From Arthrobacter sp. 18067 (GTDB taxonomy: Bacteria; Actinomycetota; Actinomycetes; Actinomycetales; Micrococcaceae), in assembly GCF_902706295.1 (NCBI RefSeq), contig NZ_CACSJJ010000016.1:1-64000 (forward strand): a stretch of DNA of 64,000 nt. The letters are read 5' to 3'. Below the pieces are notes generated by a model. It saw only the letters and a program-made list of their open reading frames with translations. It was not told the origin of the DNA and did not search any database. Both the position numbers and the translations under genes were made by a program. Positions 25,763 to 35,337 of the stretch are shown here, one piece after another; the first letter of the stretch is position 1; each line of letters begins with the position of its first letter.

Positions 25763-27442
25763 TCACCCTTTGACTGTGATTCGGAGCAGCGGGTGTTCTG
25801 GATCGGCAGGGCTTTCCCAGGCGGCCGACTGGTCCTTTTCATAGACCGTGCGACCGCCCACTACCGTCCGCAGGACCGTTGCTTCCAAGAGTGCTCCTGC
25901 GTTGTCTGCGGCGAAAACATCGGTGTCCAGAACCACGAAGTCTGCGTACAGGCCGGCGGCAAGACGGCCAATGTCATTCTCCGCCCCGCACGTCCACGCG
26001 GAATCACGGGTGGCGTGTTGGATCGATTCGGCCAGGGGCAGTGCGAATTCCGGGACGTTGGTGCCCGCCGAGGCATCCAATGCCGACGCGCGTGTGGTGG
26101 CCACATACATGTTGGGAAGCGGCGCGTGCGGGGACGTGGGGGAGTCCGTGCCGAAAGCGAGCCGGGCGCCGGCGTCCGTGATCCACGGCCACGCGAATCC
26201 GCGTTCCACCCGATCGTCGCCCAGCTTGGCGGCCCAGTTTTCGCTGATGGCAGGATCGGCGTGGACTGGTTGCATGCTGGCCGTGATTCCCAGCGCGGCG
26301 AGGCGATCGACGTCGGCCCTGTCCACCAACTCAAGATGCTCAATCCGGTGACGGCGTTCGCGGGGGCCATTCTCCGCTACGGCGTGTTCCACGGCTCCGA
26401 TCGCGATCCGCACCGATTCGTCCCCGATGGCGTGCATGGCCACCTTCAAACCGGCAGCGTCGGCCGCGGCAACCACCGGCGCGAGTTCCTTGAGGCTCCA
26501 GATCGGTTCAGCGTTCGATCCGTCGGCGTACGGCATCCCGAGGGTGGCAGTGCAGCCATCGATGGTGCCGTCGATGATCACTTTGATGCCCACCACGCGC
26601 AGGAAAGGAGATTCATGCTCGACGGCGAGACTCGCCGCCCGCTGGACCTGGGCGATGTTTTCCTCCGCGGATCCGGTGTTGTTCACCCGCCAGTAGGCGA
26701 TGAGGCGGCTGGTCAGTGTGCCGTCCTTGTCAGCGCGTTTGAAGGCTTCAAGGTCGGTCTCGTTGAAGCCCATGTCGCAGGCGGTGGTCACGCCGGTTTC
26801 GCGGTAAGCCTGCTGGACGGCGGCGATGCTGGACGTGTGTTCGCTCTCGCTGACCTGGGCATCAAGGAATGGCAGCACCATGTCATAGAAGGCGTTCTCG
26901 TCGATATAGCCCGTGGCGTGCCCGTGGGCATCGCGCCTGATGGTGCCGCCGTGGGGGTTGGGCGTGTGGTCATCGATTCCGAGTTCAGCCAGCGCCGCGG
27001 TGTTCACCCACGCGGAGTGGAAGTCGTAGGCGAAAGCATAGACGGGCTTGTCCGGGACGACCGTGTCAAGCATCCCCGCGTCAGGTACACCGCCCGGGAT
27101 TGCGCCATGCAGCCAACCGGTGGCGAGGATCCGGTCCGAGTCCGGGCGCTCAGTATCGCGTGCCTTGATCCGTTGCTGGATCTCTGCCACGGACTTGGCA
27201 CCCCACAGGCTGACCTGTCCCAAGGCTTCGCCGGTGCCGACCACGTGTGCGTGGCCGTCCACGAAGCCGGGCACCACCAAGCGGCCCTCAAGGTCGAGGC
27301 GTTCGGCGTCCGGGCGCAGGCGTGCGGCAGTGTCCGCGTCACCGACGTAGAGGATCCGTTCATCCTGGACCAGCAAGGCGTCGGCCCAGCGGCGGGTATC
27401 GGAGGTGAAGATGCGGGCGTTGGTGTAGAGCTGGGTGGTCAC
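25763..27442 (-). CDS. YtcJ-like amidohydrolase
   Basis: 559 residues of the metal-dependent amidohydrolase superfamily. GFVDGHAHVVGTG (~58) holds the HxH metal pair, MHAIGDESV and HRIEHLELVD provide further His ligands, and FGTDSPTSPHAP carries the catalytic Asp. The composite beta-sandwich closes at the C terminus (GLYADFVVLD). Relatives include N-substituted formamide deformylases. The GTG start overlaps the serine-hydrolase stop (GTGA), showing tight operon coupling. Inferred to hydrolyse a cyclic or linear amide delivered by the NCS1 permease. Confidence 0.88.
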   Translation of the reverse strand: MTTQLYTNARIFTSDTRRWADALLVQDERILYVGDADTAARLRPDAERLDLEGRLVVPGFVDGHAHVVGTGEALGQVSLWGAKSVAEIQQRIKARDTERPDSDRILATGWLHGAIPGGVPDAGMLDTVVPDKPVYAFAYDFHSAWVNTAALAELGIDDHTPNPHGGTIRRDAHGHATGYIDENAFYDMVLPFLDAQVSESEHTSSIAAVQQAYRETGVTTACDMGFNETDLEAFKRADKDGTLTSRLIAYWRVNNTGSAEENIAQVQRAASLAVEHESPFLRVVGIKVIIDGTIDGCTATLGMPYADGSNAEPIWSLKELAPVVAAADAAGLKVAMHAIGDESVRIAIGAVEHAVAENGPRERRHRIEHLELVDRADVDRLAALGITASMQPVHADPAISENWAAKLGDDRVERGFAWPWITDAGARLAFGTDSPTSPHAPLPNMYVATTRASALDASAGTNVPEFALPLAESIQHATRDSAWTCGAENDIGRLAAGLYADFVVLDTDVFAADNAGALLEATVLRTVVGGRTVYEKDQSAAWESPADPEHPLLRITVKG

Positions 27443-28647
27443 GCTGCGTTTTCCTTGCTATCCGGTGCTGTTTCTGCTGCTGCGGAAGGCTGATCCAGGG
27501 ATCGGCTGACTTCCAGCAGCAACTGGTTCTGAAGTTCGTGGAGCTGATCGCTTTCCGGCTCCGGCCAGGTGGAGAGCTTCACGATCACGGTATCCGTGAG
27601 GGGGTCGATCCAAAGGTATTGGCCGTGGATTCCTATCCCCGTCACGTTGCCTCGCTCGTTGCCGGTGCACCACCACTGCCGGGTGTAGGAACCGCCAGGG
27701 TGGATCGCGGTGAATGAGGAATCCATCATGGCCTGGGGGTCCCCGCCCGCGAGGATGCTGCGGACCCACCCCTCGGACACCACCCTGCCGCCTGGACCTT
27801 TTCCGCCGTCGAGCATCAACTGTCCCACCCGGGCGAGGTCGCGGGCCGTGCAGGAGACGCCGCCATTGGCGAAGCCGAAGCCGGAGGTGTCTACCGTGAT
27901 GGTGGCGTCCAGGTCTGCGTCGAGCTTGGACCACAGGTATGTGGAGAGTGCCTCCGGATAGCGGAGGCCAGTGACCCGCTCGATGATCCAAGCGAGGACG
28001 TCCGTGTTGGCCGAGCAATACTGGAATTCGCCCACAGTGCCGTTGCCGGTGAGCGTGGTCAAGAACGCGTACGTGTCTTCGGGGTCGCCCGGGCGGCGGG
28101 TTCGCCATCCGGCGGAGCGGTCGTGGGTCTGCACTTCAGAGGCCGGGTCCACGTAATTCTCGCTGTAGTTGAGGTGGATGGCCATATCGAGCACATGTTG
28201 GATGGTGGGTCCGTCGTAGGCCGATCCTGCGAGCTCGGGAACATAGTCCACCACGCGGGCGGAGGGGATGATCTCTCCGGAGTCGATCAATGCACCGGCA
28301 ACCAGGCCACACATCGACTTCGAAATGCTCATCACCAGATGGCGGTCATCCGGGGCGAAGCCGGGGCTGTAGTAGTCCGCGATGACGTGGTTGCGGTGCA
28401 GGACCAGGAAAGCGTCGGTATACGTCTCTTCGAGCCGGCGCCCCAGGCCCGGGAGCGCCAACGCATCCAATCTGTCAGTAGCCTCAACAGGGGCGGCCGG
28501 GAAGCGGCGGGAGACTGACGCCGTCGGAAGCAGCTCGCCCAGGTGCGCGAACGTCCAGCGGTTGTGCGGTCCCTCCTGCCAGGTGTCCAGGGTGGGTTGG
28601 CCGGCGGCGCCGGGGTATCGCGCGGGATGGGTTCCAGTGGTGGTCAT
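27439..28647 (-). CDS. Beta-lactamase-fold serine hydrolase, NylB/6-aminohexanoate-dimer-hydrolase-like
   Basis: 402 residues. The class-C/EstB-type SxxK catalytic motif is in VMSISKSMCGLVAGAL, followed by a YxxxN-like QYCSANTDV and a C-terminal GIGIHGQYLWIDP. This is the arrangement of amide- and ester-hydrolysing penicillin-binding-like enzymes such as NylB. The ATG at 28647 overlaps the permease stop (ATGA); the frame is open further upstream, but that region is antisense shadow of the permease. No signal peptide, so cytosolic. Together with the permease and amidohydrolase it suggests stepwise amide breakdown. Confidence 0.86.
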   Translation of the reverse strand: MTTTGTHPARYPGAAGQPTLDTWQEGPHNRWTFAHLGELLPTASVSRRFPAAPVEATDRLDALALPGLGRRLEETYTDAFLVLHRNHVIADYYSPGFAPDDRHLVMSISKSMCGLVAGALIDSGEIIPSARVVDYVPELAGSAYDGPTIQHVLDMAIHLNYSENYVDPASEVQTHDRSAGWRTRRPGDPEDTYAFLTTLTGNGTVGEFQYCSANTDVLAWIIERVTGLRYPEALSTYLWSKLDADLDATITVDTSGFGFANGGVSCTARDLARVGQLMLDGGKGPGGRVVSEGWVRSILAGGDPQAMMDSSFTAIHPGGSYTRQWWCTGNERGNVTGIGIHGQYLWIDPLTDTVIVKLSTWPEPESDQLHELQNQLLLEVSRSLDQPSAAAETAPDSKENAA

Positions 28648-30101
28648 GCTCGGGCTCCTTCGGGGACGGGTGTTTTGCCGCGGGTGCGGCGCAGGGCGGG
28701 GACCAGGGCGATGTACACCCCGGCGGTGACGATCACGGACACCGGCACGGAAAGGTCCAGGAAGCCCATGGCCGCAGCGATGGGACCGGTGAACACGGCG
28801 TTGGTGAGGAACAGCGATGCGACGGCGGCGCCCAGCAGAACGGCCAGCAAACCGGGGATGTGCCAGCCTCCGCTGTACCAGAAGGGGCTGCCGGGCTTCT
28901 CGTTGAAGAGCTCCTCGCCGTCGTAGCGGTTGCGGCGAAGGATGACGTCCACGGCGAAGATCGTCATGGTGGGCCCGGAAATGAGGACCAGCAGCTGCAA
29001 CATCAGGTTGACGGCGTCCAGGAGGCTTGTGGACATCACGAGGTAGATGGTCAGTGCTGTGCCGATCGCTCCGACCACCATCGCGGACGGGATGCGCCGG
29101 ATCGGGACGCCGATGGACTGGAACGCCATGCTCGCCGTGTAGGTGGTCATGCCGTTCAGCGAGATGGTGTTGATGATGACCCCCACCACGAAGATGGGAC
29201 CCAGCCATGCCGGGAGCAGGGCGAGGAGTGCCGATTCGATGCCGAGGTCCATGGCCGCTGCGCTGATGCCGGTAGCCAGAAGTGCACCCACGGCCGTGAA
29301 GAACATGCAGGGAAGGGCGCCGCCGAGGGCCGTGGCCGCGATGATGTGTGACCGTTTGGTGGTCTCCGGGAGATAGCGCGCGAGGTCGGGGCTGTTGGTG
29401 TAGGAGAGCGGCGTGGAGGCCAGGATGGCGAAACCGATGGTCATCGCAGACCAGAGCGGTGCGCCTTCCAAGGGTGCCGGGGCCGTGTAGCCCCATTGCA
29501 CGTGCGGCAGGACGAAGGCCGTGACCAGCAGGAACACGGCCAACAGTACCGACGCCACTACGGGGTAGCTGCGCAGGATCAGGCTGTGCCCGAATACCGC
29601 TACCAGCACGGTGATTGCGGCAACGACGATGGTGACGAGCACCGGCCCGGCCACGGGATCCGTGAAGCCAAGTTGTGCCAGGAGTTCAGCGCCCATGAAC
29701 GATGACGCGAGCCAGTTCAGGGCCAGGAAGACGGCGGAAATGAACCAGCCGAAGAAGGCGACAATAACCCTGTTACCGCGGATTCCGTAGATGGCGCGGG
29801 TGATGACGGATCCTGATGTTCCTGCGGCCGGGCCACTCGTGGCCACGATTCCTGTAAGGATCCAGGGGAGGCTGCCGGCGACGATGACCAGGAGCGCCTG
29901 CCAAAGTTCCAGGCCAAGCAGGATCAGCGAGGCGCCAACGGTGAAGTTCAGGACGCTGACGTTGGGGGCCGCCCAGACAGGGAAGAGGTCGCGGGCGCGG
30001 CCGTGCCGCTCTGAGGCTTCGATGAGTTCGATGCCTCGGGTCTCGGGGTGGGCAAGTGGTTCCGGGTAACTGACCGGATCGGTCAAATGGGGCTGGGACA
30101 A
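28644..30101 (-). CDS. NCS1-family cytosine/purine-type permease
   Basis: 485 residues with 12 predicted membrane helices. PVWAAPNVSVLNFTVGASLI is the family TM1 signature, and SYTNSPDLARYLPETTKRS is the intracellular NCS1 loop. These are cation symporters for nucleobases, hydantoins, allantoin or similar N-heterocycles. TTG 30101 is chosen because AGAGGAA lies ~6 nt before it; the frame is open to 30134 without a site. It is first in a four-gene operon with two amide hydrolases and an alpha/beta hydrolase, divergent from a TetR gene. Confidence 0.88.
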   Translation of the reverse strand: MSQPHLTDPVSYPEPLAHPETRGIELIEASERHGRARDLFPVWAAPNVSVLNFTVGASLILLGLELWQALLVIVAGSLPWILTGIVATSGPAAGTSGSVITRAIYGIRGNRVIVAFFGWFISAVFLALNWLASSFMGAELLAQLGFTDPVAGPVLVTIVVAAITVLVAVFGHSLILRSYPVVASVLLAVFLLVTAFVLPHVQWGYTAPAPLEGAPLWSAMTIGFAILASTPLSYTNSPDLARYLPETTKRSHIIAATALGGALPCMFFTAVGALLATGISAAAMDLGIESALLALLPAWLGPIFVVGVIINTISLNGMTTYTASMAFQSIGVPIRRIPSAMVVGAIGTALTIYLVMSTSLLDAVNLMLQLLVLISGPTMTIFAVDVILRRNRYDGEELFNEKPGSPFWYSGGWHIPGLLAVLLGAAVASLFLTNAVFTGPIAAAMGFLDLSVPVSVIVTAGVYIALVPALRRTRGKTPVPEGARA

Positions 30102-30161
30102 CGCTGTTCCTCTCGGGCAAGGTCCGGCTCGCAACGCTGGGATACCGGTCCGTCGACGCTA

Positions 30162-30202
30162 TTGGTCATGCGACCAACGTGCTATTGGTCACTTATCCAA
30201 TA
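30162..30202. promoter_or_regulatory. Paired ATTGGTC operators
   Basis: TTGGTCATGCGACCAA (30162-30177) and TATTGGTCACTTATCCAATA (30183-30202) are adjacent inverted repeats between the divergent TetR and NCS1 genes. Both arms carry TTGGTC/GACCAA-type half-sites, so they are the likely TetR operators. Confidence 0.62.
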
Positions 30203-30204
30203 GA

Positions 30205-30855
30205 ATGTGGGGCATGGTGTCAAGCCCCACATCGCAACGAGTCCGAAAATTACCTGACGAACGCCGCGCCGAGATCCTTACCGAGGCCGCTTCCATCGCC
30301 CTGAATGAGGGGCTGGAGCGGATAACCCTCCGTGCCGTCGCTGACAAGCTGGGGGTTCGGCCCGGATTGATCAGCCATTACTATCCCGCCGCCGAGGATT
30401 TGGTGATCGCGGCCTTCGTCCGCGCCGTTTCGGAGGAGCGGGAAGAGTTGTTTCCCGATGCCGGGACACCCCTCCGGCGCATGGCCCACCTGATTTCGCG
30501 CATCGAAGGAAGTGGCGCCCTTGAGCTCACCCGTCTGTGGCTCAACGCCAGGCACCTCTGCCGGTTCACTCCGGCCTTGGGGGAGGCGATGTTGGCTCAG
30601 GAATACCTGGACCGCACCCGGCTGACCGCCCTCATTGAGGATGGCGTTGCCTCCGGCGACTTCGTGGTGGAGGATCCCTTCGCGGCCTGCATCCGGATCT
30701 GGGTGGCGATCGACGGCGTCGGCTCCTATGCGAACAATGCGGGTTCATTCGATTACGAAGCCTTCACGCGGTTCGTCACGGATGTGGCCGAATGGTCGCT
30801 GGGCGTGCGCGAGGGCACGCTCCGTGCGGCCGTTGACCGGCTGCGCGAGGCCTGA
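30205..30855 (+). CDS. TetR-family regulator of the NCS1/amide-hydrolase operon
   Basis: 216 residues. The HTH has ITLRAVADKLGVRPGLISHY (~35-54), and the rest is the helical ligand domain. The ATG at 30205 starts only 3 bp after the second operator, so the mRNA may be leaderless; ATG 30214 is an alternative. It very probably represses the divergent four-gene operon until its nitrogenous substrate binds. Confidence 0.86.
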   Translation: MWGMVSSPTSQRVRKLPDERRAEILTEAASIALNEGLERITLRAVADKLGVRPGLISHYYPAAEDLVIAAFVRAVSEEREELFPDAGTPLRRMAHLISRIEGSGALELTRLWLNARHLCRFTPALGEAMLAQEYLDRTRLTALIEDGVASGDFVVEDPFAACIRIWVAIDGVGSYANNAGSFDYEAFTRFVTDVAEWSLGVREGTLRAAVDRLREA

Positions 30856-31079
30856 TGCTGGGCCGTCGCATTGTCCTTCCGGCTGTTTAATCAGTATCCT
30901 GATGACTGATCCGGCGAAACCGGATGATGCTGTATCGGGCTGGGGGTTGCTCAGGTCGCAGCGGCTGAAGCAGGCGGCCGAGCGACTACCGTGAAAGTTT
31001 GTATGACGGCGTTGCTTGGTATCGAAGGACAGCACCCAGGTCCGTGACACCCAAGTGGGCCTGAAGGGCGTGACAATTC

Positions 31080-32411
31080 GTGGGCAACAATGACGAGGCC
31101 GTGGACTCCCGCGTCCCCGATTCCATCGACGACACACTGGACGGCCGCTACCACTTGGGAGCAATCCTGGGCAGGGGTGCCATGTCCGCCGTGTACCAGG
31201 CGACAGACCTGCTGCTCGGCCGCCAGGTGGCCATCAAAATCTTCCTGCCCGGCTCGGGAGACGACTCTTTCCGCGCCCGCCAAGAGACCGAAATGAGGCT
31301 TCTGGCTGCCTTTGACCACCCGGGGCTGGTGGCGGCGTTGGATGCCGGCGTCGACACGAGGAACGACGAAGAGCGCGCGTACCTGGTCATGGAACTGGCC
31401 GAAGGCCGGGACCTGCGGGCCGTGCTCTCCGAGGGACCCCTCACCGTTCCTGAGACCACGCGCATCGGGGTCCTGCTTGCCGGGGCACTGTCTCAGGTTC
31501 ACGCACAAGGAGTCATCCACCGCGACATCAAGCCAGCCAACATCCTGGTATCCGACGACGACGGGCTGGGTGAGTCGGTGAAACTGGCGGACTTCGGCGT
31601 GGCACTGGTGATGAACAACAACCGCCTCACCGCCACCGGATTCACCGTAGGCACTGCGCAGTACCTCAGCCCGGAACAGGCACAGGGCCTGGCCCTGACT
31701 CCCGCGAGCGACATCTATTCGCTGGGCCTGGTGCTCCTGGAATGCCTCACGGGTAGGGCGGAGTTTCCGGGGACACCTATTGAAACCGCATCGGCCCGCC
31801 TGCACCGGGCACCGCAGGTCCCGTTGGAGTTGCCGGCCCCGCTGCGGTCGCTCCTTGAGGCAATGACGGACATGGATCCCGAAAAGCGCCCGGGGGCGCA
31901 CGACGTCGAGCAGGCCCTTTCTGCTGAGGGGATCCAATCGGGGCGGAGGACTGCGGTGCTGCCGTCGGTGCCTTCCCGGCTCCCTCTTCGAACGCCGACC
32001 CGGAAGCAGTCGACGGTTACCGGCATCCGCGCCTTTACCAAGCGGCGGCCCAAGACTGTCCGCGGTCTAGCCGCTGCTGCCGTGACCCTACCCATCGCAG
32101 CGTTCCTTGTTTCCCAAGGGCTTGCTCCTCCCGGGAACACCACTGATCCGTCCCGGCCTGCCGATACCGGCGTCTCCCAGGCGGAGCCGCAGCCCATCAC
32201 GCCGTCTGTCCCCGCCGTGCCGGTTGCCCCTGCAGGGCCGGCACCTGCGGAAGCTGTGCCCGCAGATCCGATCAATCTGCAGGAGCCCGCTCCCGCCGCC
32301 GTGGTTCAGGAGCCCGTGCCCGCTCCCGTGCCGGAACCGGTCAAGGAAGACGCAGCTAAGAAGAGCGACAAAAAGGCGGAAAAGAGCCATGGGAAGGGCT
32401 CCGGCAAGTAG
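31080..32411 (+). CDS. PknB-type Ser/Thr protein kinase with single TM and short extracellular tail
   Basis: 443 residues. The kinase domain (~24-290) has the glycine loop GRGAMSAVY, ATP lysine K53, catalytic HRDIKPAN (147-154), DFG (171-173) and the APE-region equivalent GTAQYLSPEQA. A membrane helix (~330-347) follows. The ~90-residue outer tail is rich in Pro/Ala/Glu and ends in a Lys-rich run. There are no PASTA repeats, unlike PknB, so it does not sense muropeptides through that domain. The GTG start lacks a strong site. A copy-4 hairpin terminates it. Confidence 0.92.
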   Translation: MGNNDEAVDSRVPDSIDDTLDGRYHLGAILGRGAMSAVYQATDLLLGRQVAIKIFLPGSGDDSFRARQETEMRLLAAFDHPGLVAALDAGVDTRNDEERAYLVMELAEGRDLRAVLSEGPLTVPETTRIGVLLAGALSQVHAQGVIHRDIKPANILVSDDDGLGESVKLADFGVALVMNNNRLTATGFTVGTAQYLSPEQAQGLALTPASDIYSLGLVLLECLTGRAEFPGTPIETASARLHRAPQVPLELPAPLRSLLEAMTDMDPEKRPGAHDVEQALSAEGIQSGRRTAVLPSVPSRLPLRTPTRKQSTVTGIRAFTKRRPKTVRGLAAAAVTLPIAAFLVSQGLAPPGNTTDPSRPADTGVSQAEPQPITPSVPAVPVAPAGPAPAEAVPADPINLQEPAPAAVVQEPVPAPVPEPVKEDAAKKSDKKAEKSHGKGSGK

Positions 32412-32427
32412 TCCAAGACTCCGCGAC

Positions 32428-32462
32428 AAGCGCACGACGGCGACCTCCCGCCGTCGTGCCTT
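32428..32462. terminator. Convergent-junction hairpin, copy 4
   Basis: Arms GCACGACGGC (32432-32441) and GCCGTCGTGC (32450-32459) with an 8-nt loop and imperfect AAG/CTT extension, between the convergent kinase and deacetylase genes. Confidence 0.65.
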
Positions 32463-32474
32463 GGTTCTGGAAAT

Positions 32475-33944
32475 TCAGCGGCCGGGCACGCAGCCCGGTG
32501 CGGTGCCGCGGCACTTGTAGCTTGTTCCGGGTTTCAGGTCGATCCCGGCGAAGAGCTGCGGGAGGGTCACCAGGTAAAGGCCTTTGCCCTTGAGTTGCGT
32601 GATCAGCTCATCCTGGCCGTCCACCGTTGACGCGTGAACGTCGTGTTGGAGGATGATCGATCCCGGCTTGACCAGGCTCATGATCCGCGGGATGAACACG
32701 GCCTTGTTCTTGGACTGCCAATCCAATGAGTCGACATCCCAGATGACCTGCGGCAGTCCAACGGAAGCCGCAACCGTGTTGTTGGTGGCTCCATATGGTG
32801 GCCGCACGTAGGCGGGCACCACCCCTGTCGCCTTTTCGATGGCGTTCTGGGCGCCGTTGATCTCGCCCGCAATGCCGGCGGATGAAAGCTTTGCCAGGTA
32901 CGGATGGCTCATCGTGTGGTTTGCAACAGTGTGGCCCGCTGCTGCCACCGACGCGGCCACGCTCGGATTGGCCCTGACATAACCGCCCTGTTGGAAGAAC
33001 GTCGCAAACACCTTGTGCTTTTCGAGGATCCCCAGGAGCCGGGTGGTTTGGGCGTTGGGTCCGTCGTCGTACGTAAGGGCCGCGCAGGCGACGAGGTCGC
33101 AGTTGATGTGCGCCTGGCCGGCCGGGGCAGGCGTCGGTGCATTGAACGGTGTTGCCGCGAGGACTGTGGTGCGAAGGGCTTGGCCTGCGGACGAAATGAG
33201 TCTGCCTGTGGTTTCGGCACTGAGCTCCACGGTAACCGGCCCGGCCAGCGCGGCTCCTGTTCCGGGATCATGCTGGATGGTCACGCTGAGATTCCCGGCC
33301 GGCGTCAGCGCGACAGCGGTAAGCAGGTCGGCGTCGGAAAGCGGCGTTGTGGTCTGGACAGAGTCCGGCGACGCCGGCCCCATGGCGTCCTTCAGGATGG
33401 TTCTTAAAGTGCCGGTCATGGCCGGGTTGATCAACGCGACACTGTCTGTGACAACGCCTGTGCTGACGTCCTGATAGGTGATCTGGTCAATCCGCGCAGT
33501 CCGGACGCCGTTGGCCATTGTTGTCTGCACGAACCTGGACCCCACGACACTGCCGGTGGCCAGGATGATTTCGTGGGTGATCGAAACCCCGCCGGACAGG
33601 AGCGCAGAGGGGGTCGGCGGCAGGGCCTCGGGTTTGTGGCGCCCGCCGGCACGGTCATCAAAAATGCTGAGCAGCCGCGTGTCCAGCTTGCTGTTGAAGG
33701 ACTCCGCACCGCTGATGTACTGCCACGTCGCAACTGTGGGTGATGCCCCGGCTGTCCGTGTCGTCATGTCAATGGCGGACAGCGTCCCGAAGGCGATCTT
33801 TGACGGAGCCACTCCGATGAACGCGAAGGCTGGCTGCGAAAGTGCTCCCGGCTGGCTTGGCAGAGGAACACAGGCGCCCATGAACAGCACGATAACCATG
33901 AGGGGGATCGCGAGCAGTGAGCGGACGGGGGCGGGCCGCTTCAC
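32475..33944 (-). CDS. Secreted lipoprotein polysaccharide deacetylase
   Basis: 489 residues. A lipoprotein-type signal ends in MGAC (Cys ~25), then a ~250-residue N-terminal domain of unknown type. The C-terminal NodB domain has all the catalytic and metal motifs: TYDDGP (metal and base Asp), HTMSHPYL, RPPYGATN, WDVDSLDW and ILQHDVH. It removes N- or O-acetyl groups from cell-wall glycan or another polysaccharide on the outer face of the membrane. It is the convergent neighbour of the Ser/Thr kinase; no other cell-wall gene is adjacent. Confidence 0.9.
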   Translation of the reverse strand: MKRPAPVRSLLAIPLMVIVLFMGACVPLPSQPGALSQPAFAFIGVAPSKIAFGTLSAIDMTTRTAGASPTVATWQYISGAESFNSKLDTRLLSIFDDRAGGRHKPEALPPTPSALLSGGVSITHEIILATGSVVGSRFVQTTMANGVRTARIDQITYQDVSTGVVTDSVALINPAMTGTLRTILKDAMGPASPDSVQTTTPLSDADLLTAVALTPAGNLSVTIQHDPGTGAALAGPVTVELSAETTGRLISSAGQALRTTVLAATPFNAPTPAPAGQAHINCDLVACAALTYDDGPNAQTTRLLGILEKHKVFATFFQQGGYVRANPSVAASVAAAGHTVANHTMSHPYLAKLSSAGIAGEINGAQNAIEKATGVVPAYVRPPYGATNNTVAASVGLPQVIWDVDSLDWQSKNKAVFIPRIMSLVKPGSIILQHDVHASTVDGQDELITQLKGKGLYLVTLPQLFAGIDLKPGTSYKCRGTAPGCVPGR

Positions 33945-34030
33945 GGTTTCCTCTACAAGAAATGCGAGGTCGTCATGCCTCGAATGATGACAGCCGCAAC
34001 CCCGCGAAACCCGGAGACACTCCGGAGGGG

Positions 34031-35260
34031 CTAAAGCCCGGCTGGAAAGCTCACTGCGACGGTGGTTCCACCGCCGGGGGTTTCTGCAAGGCTGAGTTCG
34101 CCGCCGTGGGCTTTGGCGATGCTGCTGCAGGTGGCAAGGCCCAGACCGGAGCCGGGGCCGTCGCCCTGTCGGCGCAGGCGCACCAAAGGTTCCAGGACCT
34201 TGGCACGGTCCTCAGGGTTGATGCCCTTGCCGTTGTCCTCAACGTAAATGGTTGCCCCGTGGTAGTTGGAGACGCCGCTGATGCGGATGCGGAGCCCGCG
34301 ATCCGGGCTGCGGTAGTTCATGGCGTTGGAGAGGAGGTTCTGCAGCAGGGTGCGGAGTTGGCCGCGGTCCGCGTGGAGCCTGAGTTCCTCAACGTCAACG
34401 ATGCTCTGGCTTTCCATGCCAAGGTCGCGGGCAACTTCCTCGGTGATCTCTCGTAGGGACACATCGACGGGCTGGATTCCGCCACCCACGCGGGAGTAGC
34501 TCAGGACGTCTTCGAGCATGCCGAGCATCCGCCGTCCGCTGGCACCGATGCGGTCCAGGTATCGTGCAGCGGTGCTTTCCGGCTCTACGTCAGGGTCATC
34601 TTCCACCAACTCCACGTACCCGAGGATGGTGGTCAGCGGGATGCGGAGGTCATGGCTCACCCGGCCGGCGAACCCGGCGAGTTTGGCGTTGCTTTCCCTG
34701 AGCTCGGAGTAGGTCCGGTCCAACTGGACCGTCCGGTGCTGCAGTTCAAGCAGCTCTACGACTTGCTTGGCCAGGACCTCCAGCATGCTGACCTGTTCGG
34801 GGCGCAGCTCCTTGGTCTTGTCGGAGAAAACGCACAGCGTTCCGGGGACGAATCCCGAATCGGTCTGGAGCGGAACGGATGCGTAAAAGCGGACACTGCC
34901 GATTTCGCCGGTGACAAAGGGGTTGTCCGCGAAACGGGGGTCCTGGGACGCATCCGCAACCACGGTCCTCTCACGCGAGAGGAACACCTTGGCGCACATG
35001 GAATCCTCACGCGAGCACACCCCTGGGTCCACGCCCCACGCGCCGATCTGGTGCTGGTACTCGGCGCTGATGATGTTGACCACGCCGAACGGAGCGCCGC
35101 AAAGCTCCGTTGCGAGCCTCACGAGGTTCTGCAGGGCACTCATGACCGCGGCATTGGGAAGAAGGGTGGAATCCACTTTCGGATCAAGACCATATTCCTG
35201 GAGCTCCAAGTCCCGGCCGGCGTCCTTCGTGAAGGACAACTGCCCCTGAATTTCCGTCAT
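34031..35260 (-). CDS. GAF-domain sensor histidine kinase
   Basis: 409 residues. The GAF domain (~36-170; GAPFGVVNIISAEYQHQIGA), HisKA with H203 in VSHDLRIPL, and HATPase (N box LLSNAMNYR, G1 VEDNGKGI, G2 GPGSGLGLATC) are complete. There are no membrane segments, so it is a soluble kinase sensing a small molecule or redox/light cue through GAF. ATG 35260 follows a G-rich site; the frame is open to a TTG at 35275. No response regulator is adjacent; the orphan one at 9013 is a remote candidate partner. Confidence 0.9.
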   Translation of the reverse strand: MTEIQGQLSFTKDAGRDLELQEYGLDPKVDSTLLPNAAVMSALQNLVRLATELCGAPFGVVNIISAEYQHQIGAWGVDPGVCSREDSMCAKVFLSRERTVVADASQDPRFADNPFVTGEIGSVRFYASVPLQTDSGFVPGTLCVFSDKTKELRPEQVSMLEVLAKQVVELLELQHRTVQLDRTYSELRESNAKLAGFAGRVSHDLRIPLTTILGYVELVEDDPDVEPESTAARYLDRIGASGRRMLGMLEDVLSYSRVGGGIQPVDVSLREITEEVARDLGMESQSIVDVEELRLHADRGQLRTLLQNLLSNAMNYRSPDRGLRIRISGVSNYHGATIYVEDNGKGINPEDRAKVLEPLVRLRRQGDGPGSGLGLATCSSIAKAHGGELSLAETPGGGTTVAVSFPAGL

Positions 35261-35337
35261 AGAACAATCCCCCAAGAGTCTCGTGAATTCCCTGCCGATA
35301 CTACCGGGAGGTTGGCCCCGGTGGTTTACTGGGACGC

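Noticed and set aside
25745..27493. 582-residue plus-strand frame over the amidohydrolase
   Set aside because: Antisense to a gene with all catalytic motifs; no recognisable protein.
30902..30994. 30-codon plus-strand frame after the TetR gene
   Set aside because: Too short, no good ribosome site and no similarity recognised.
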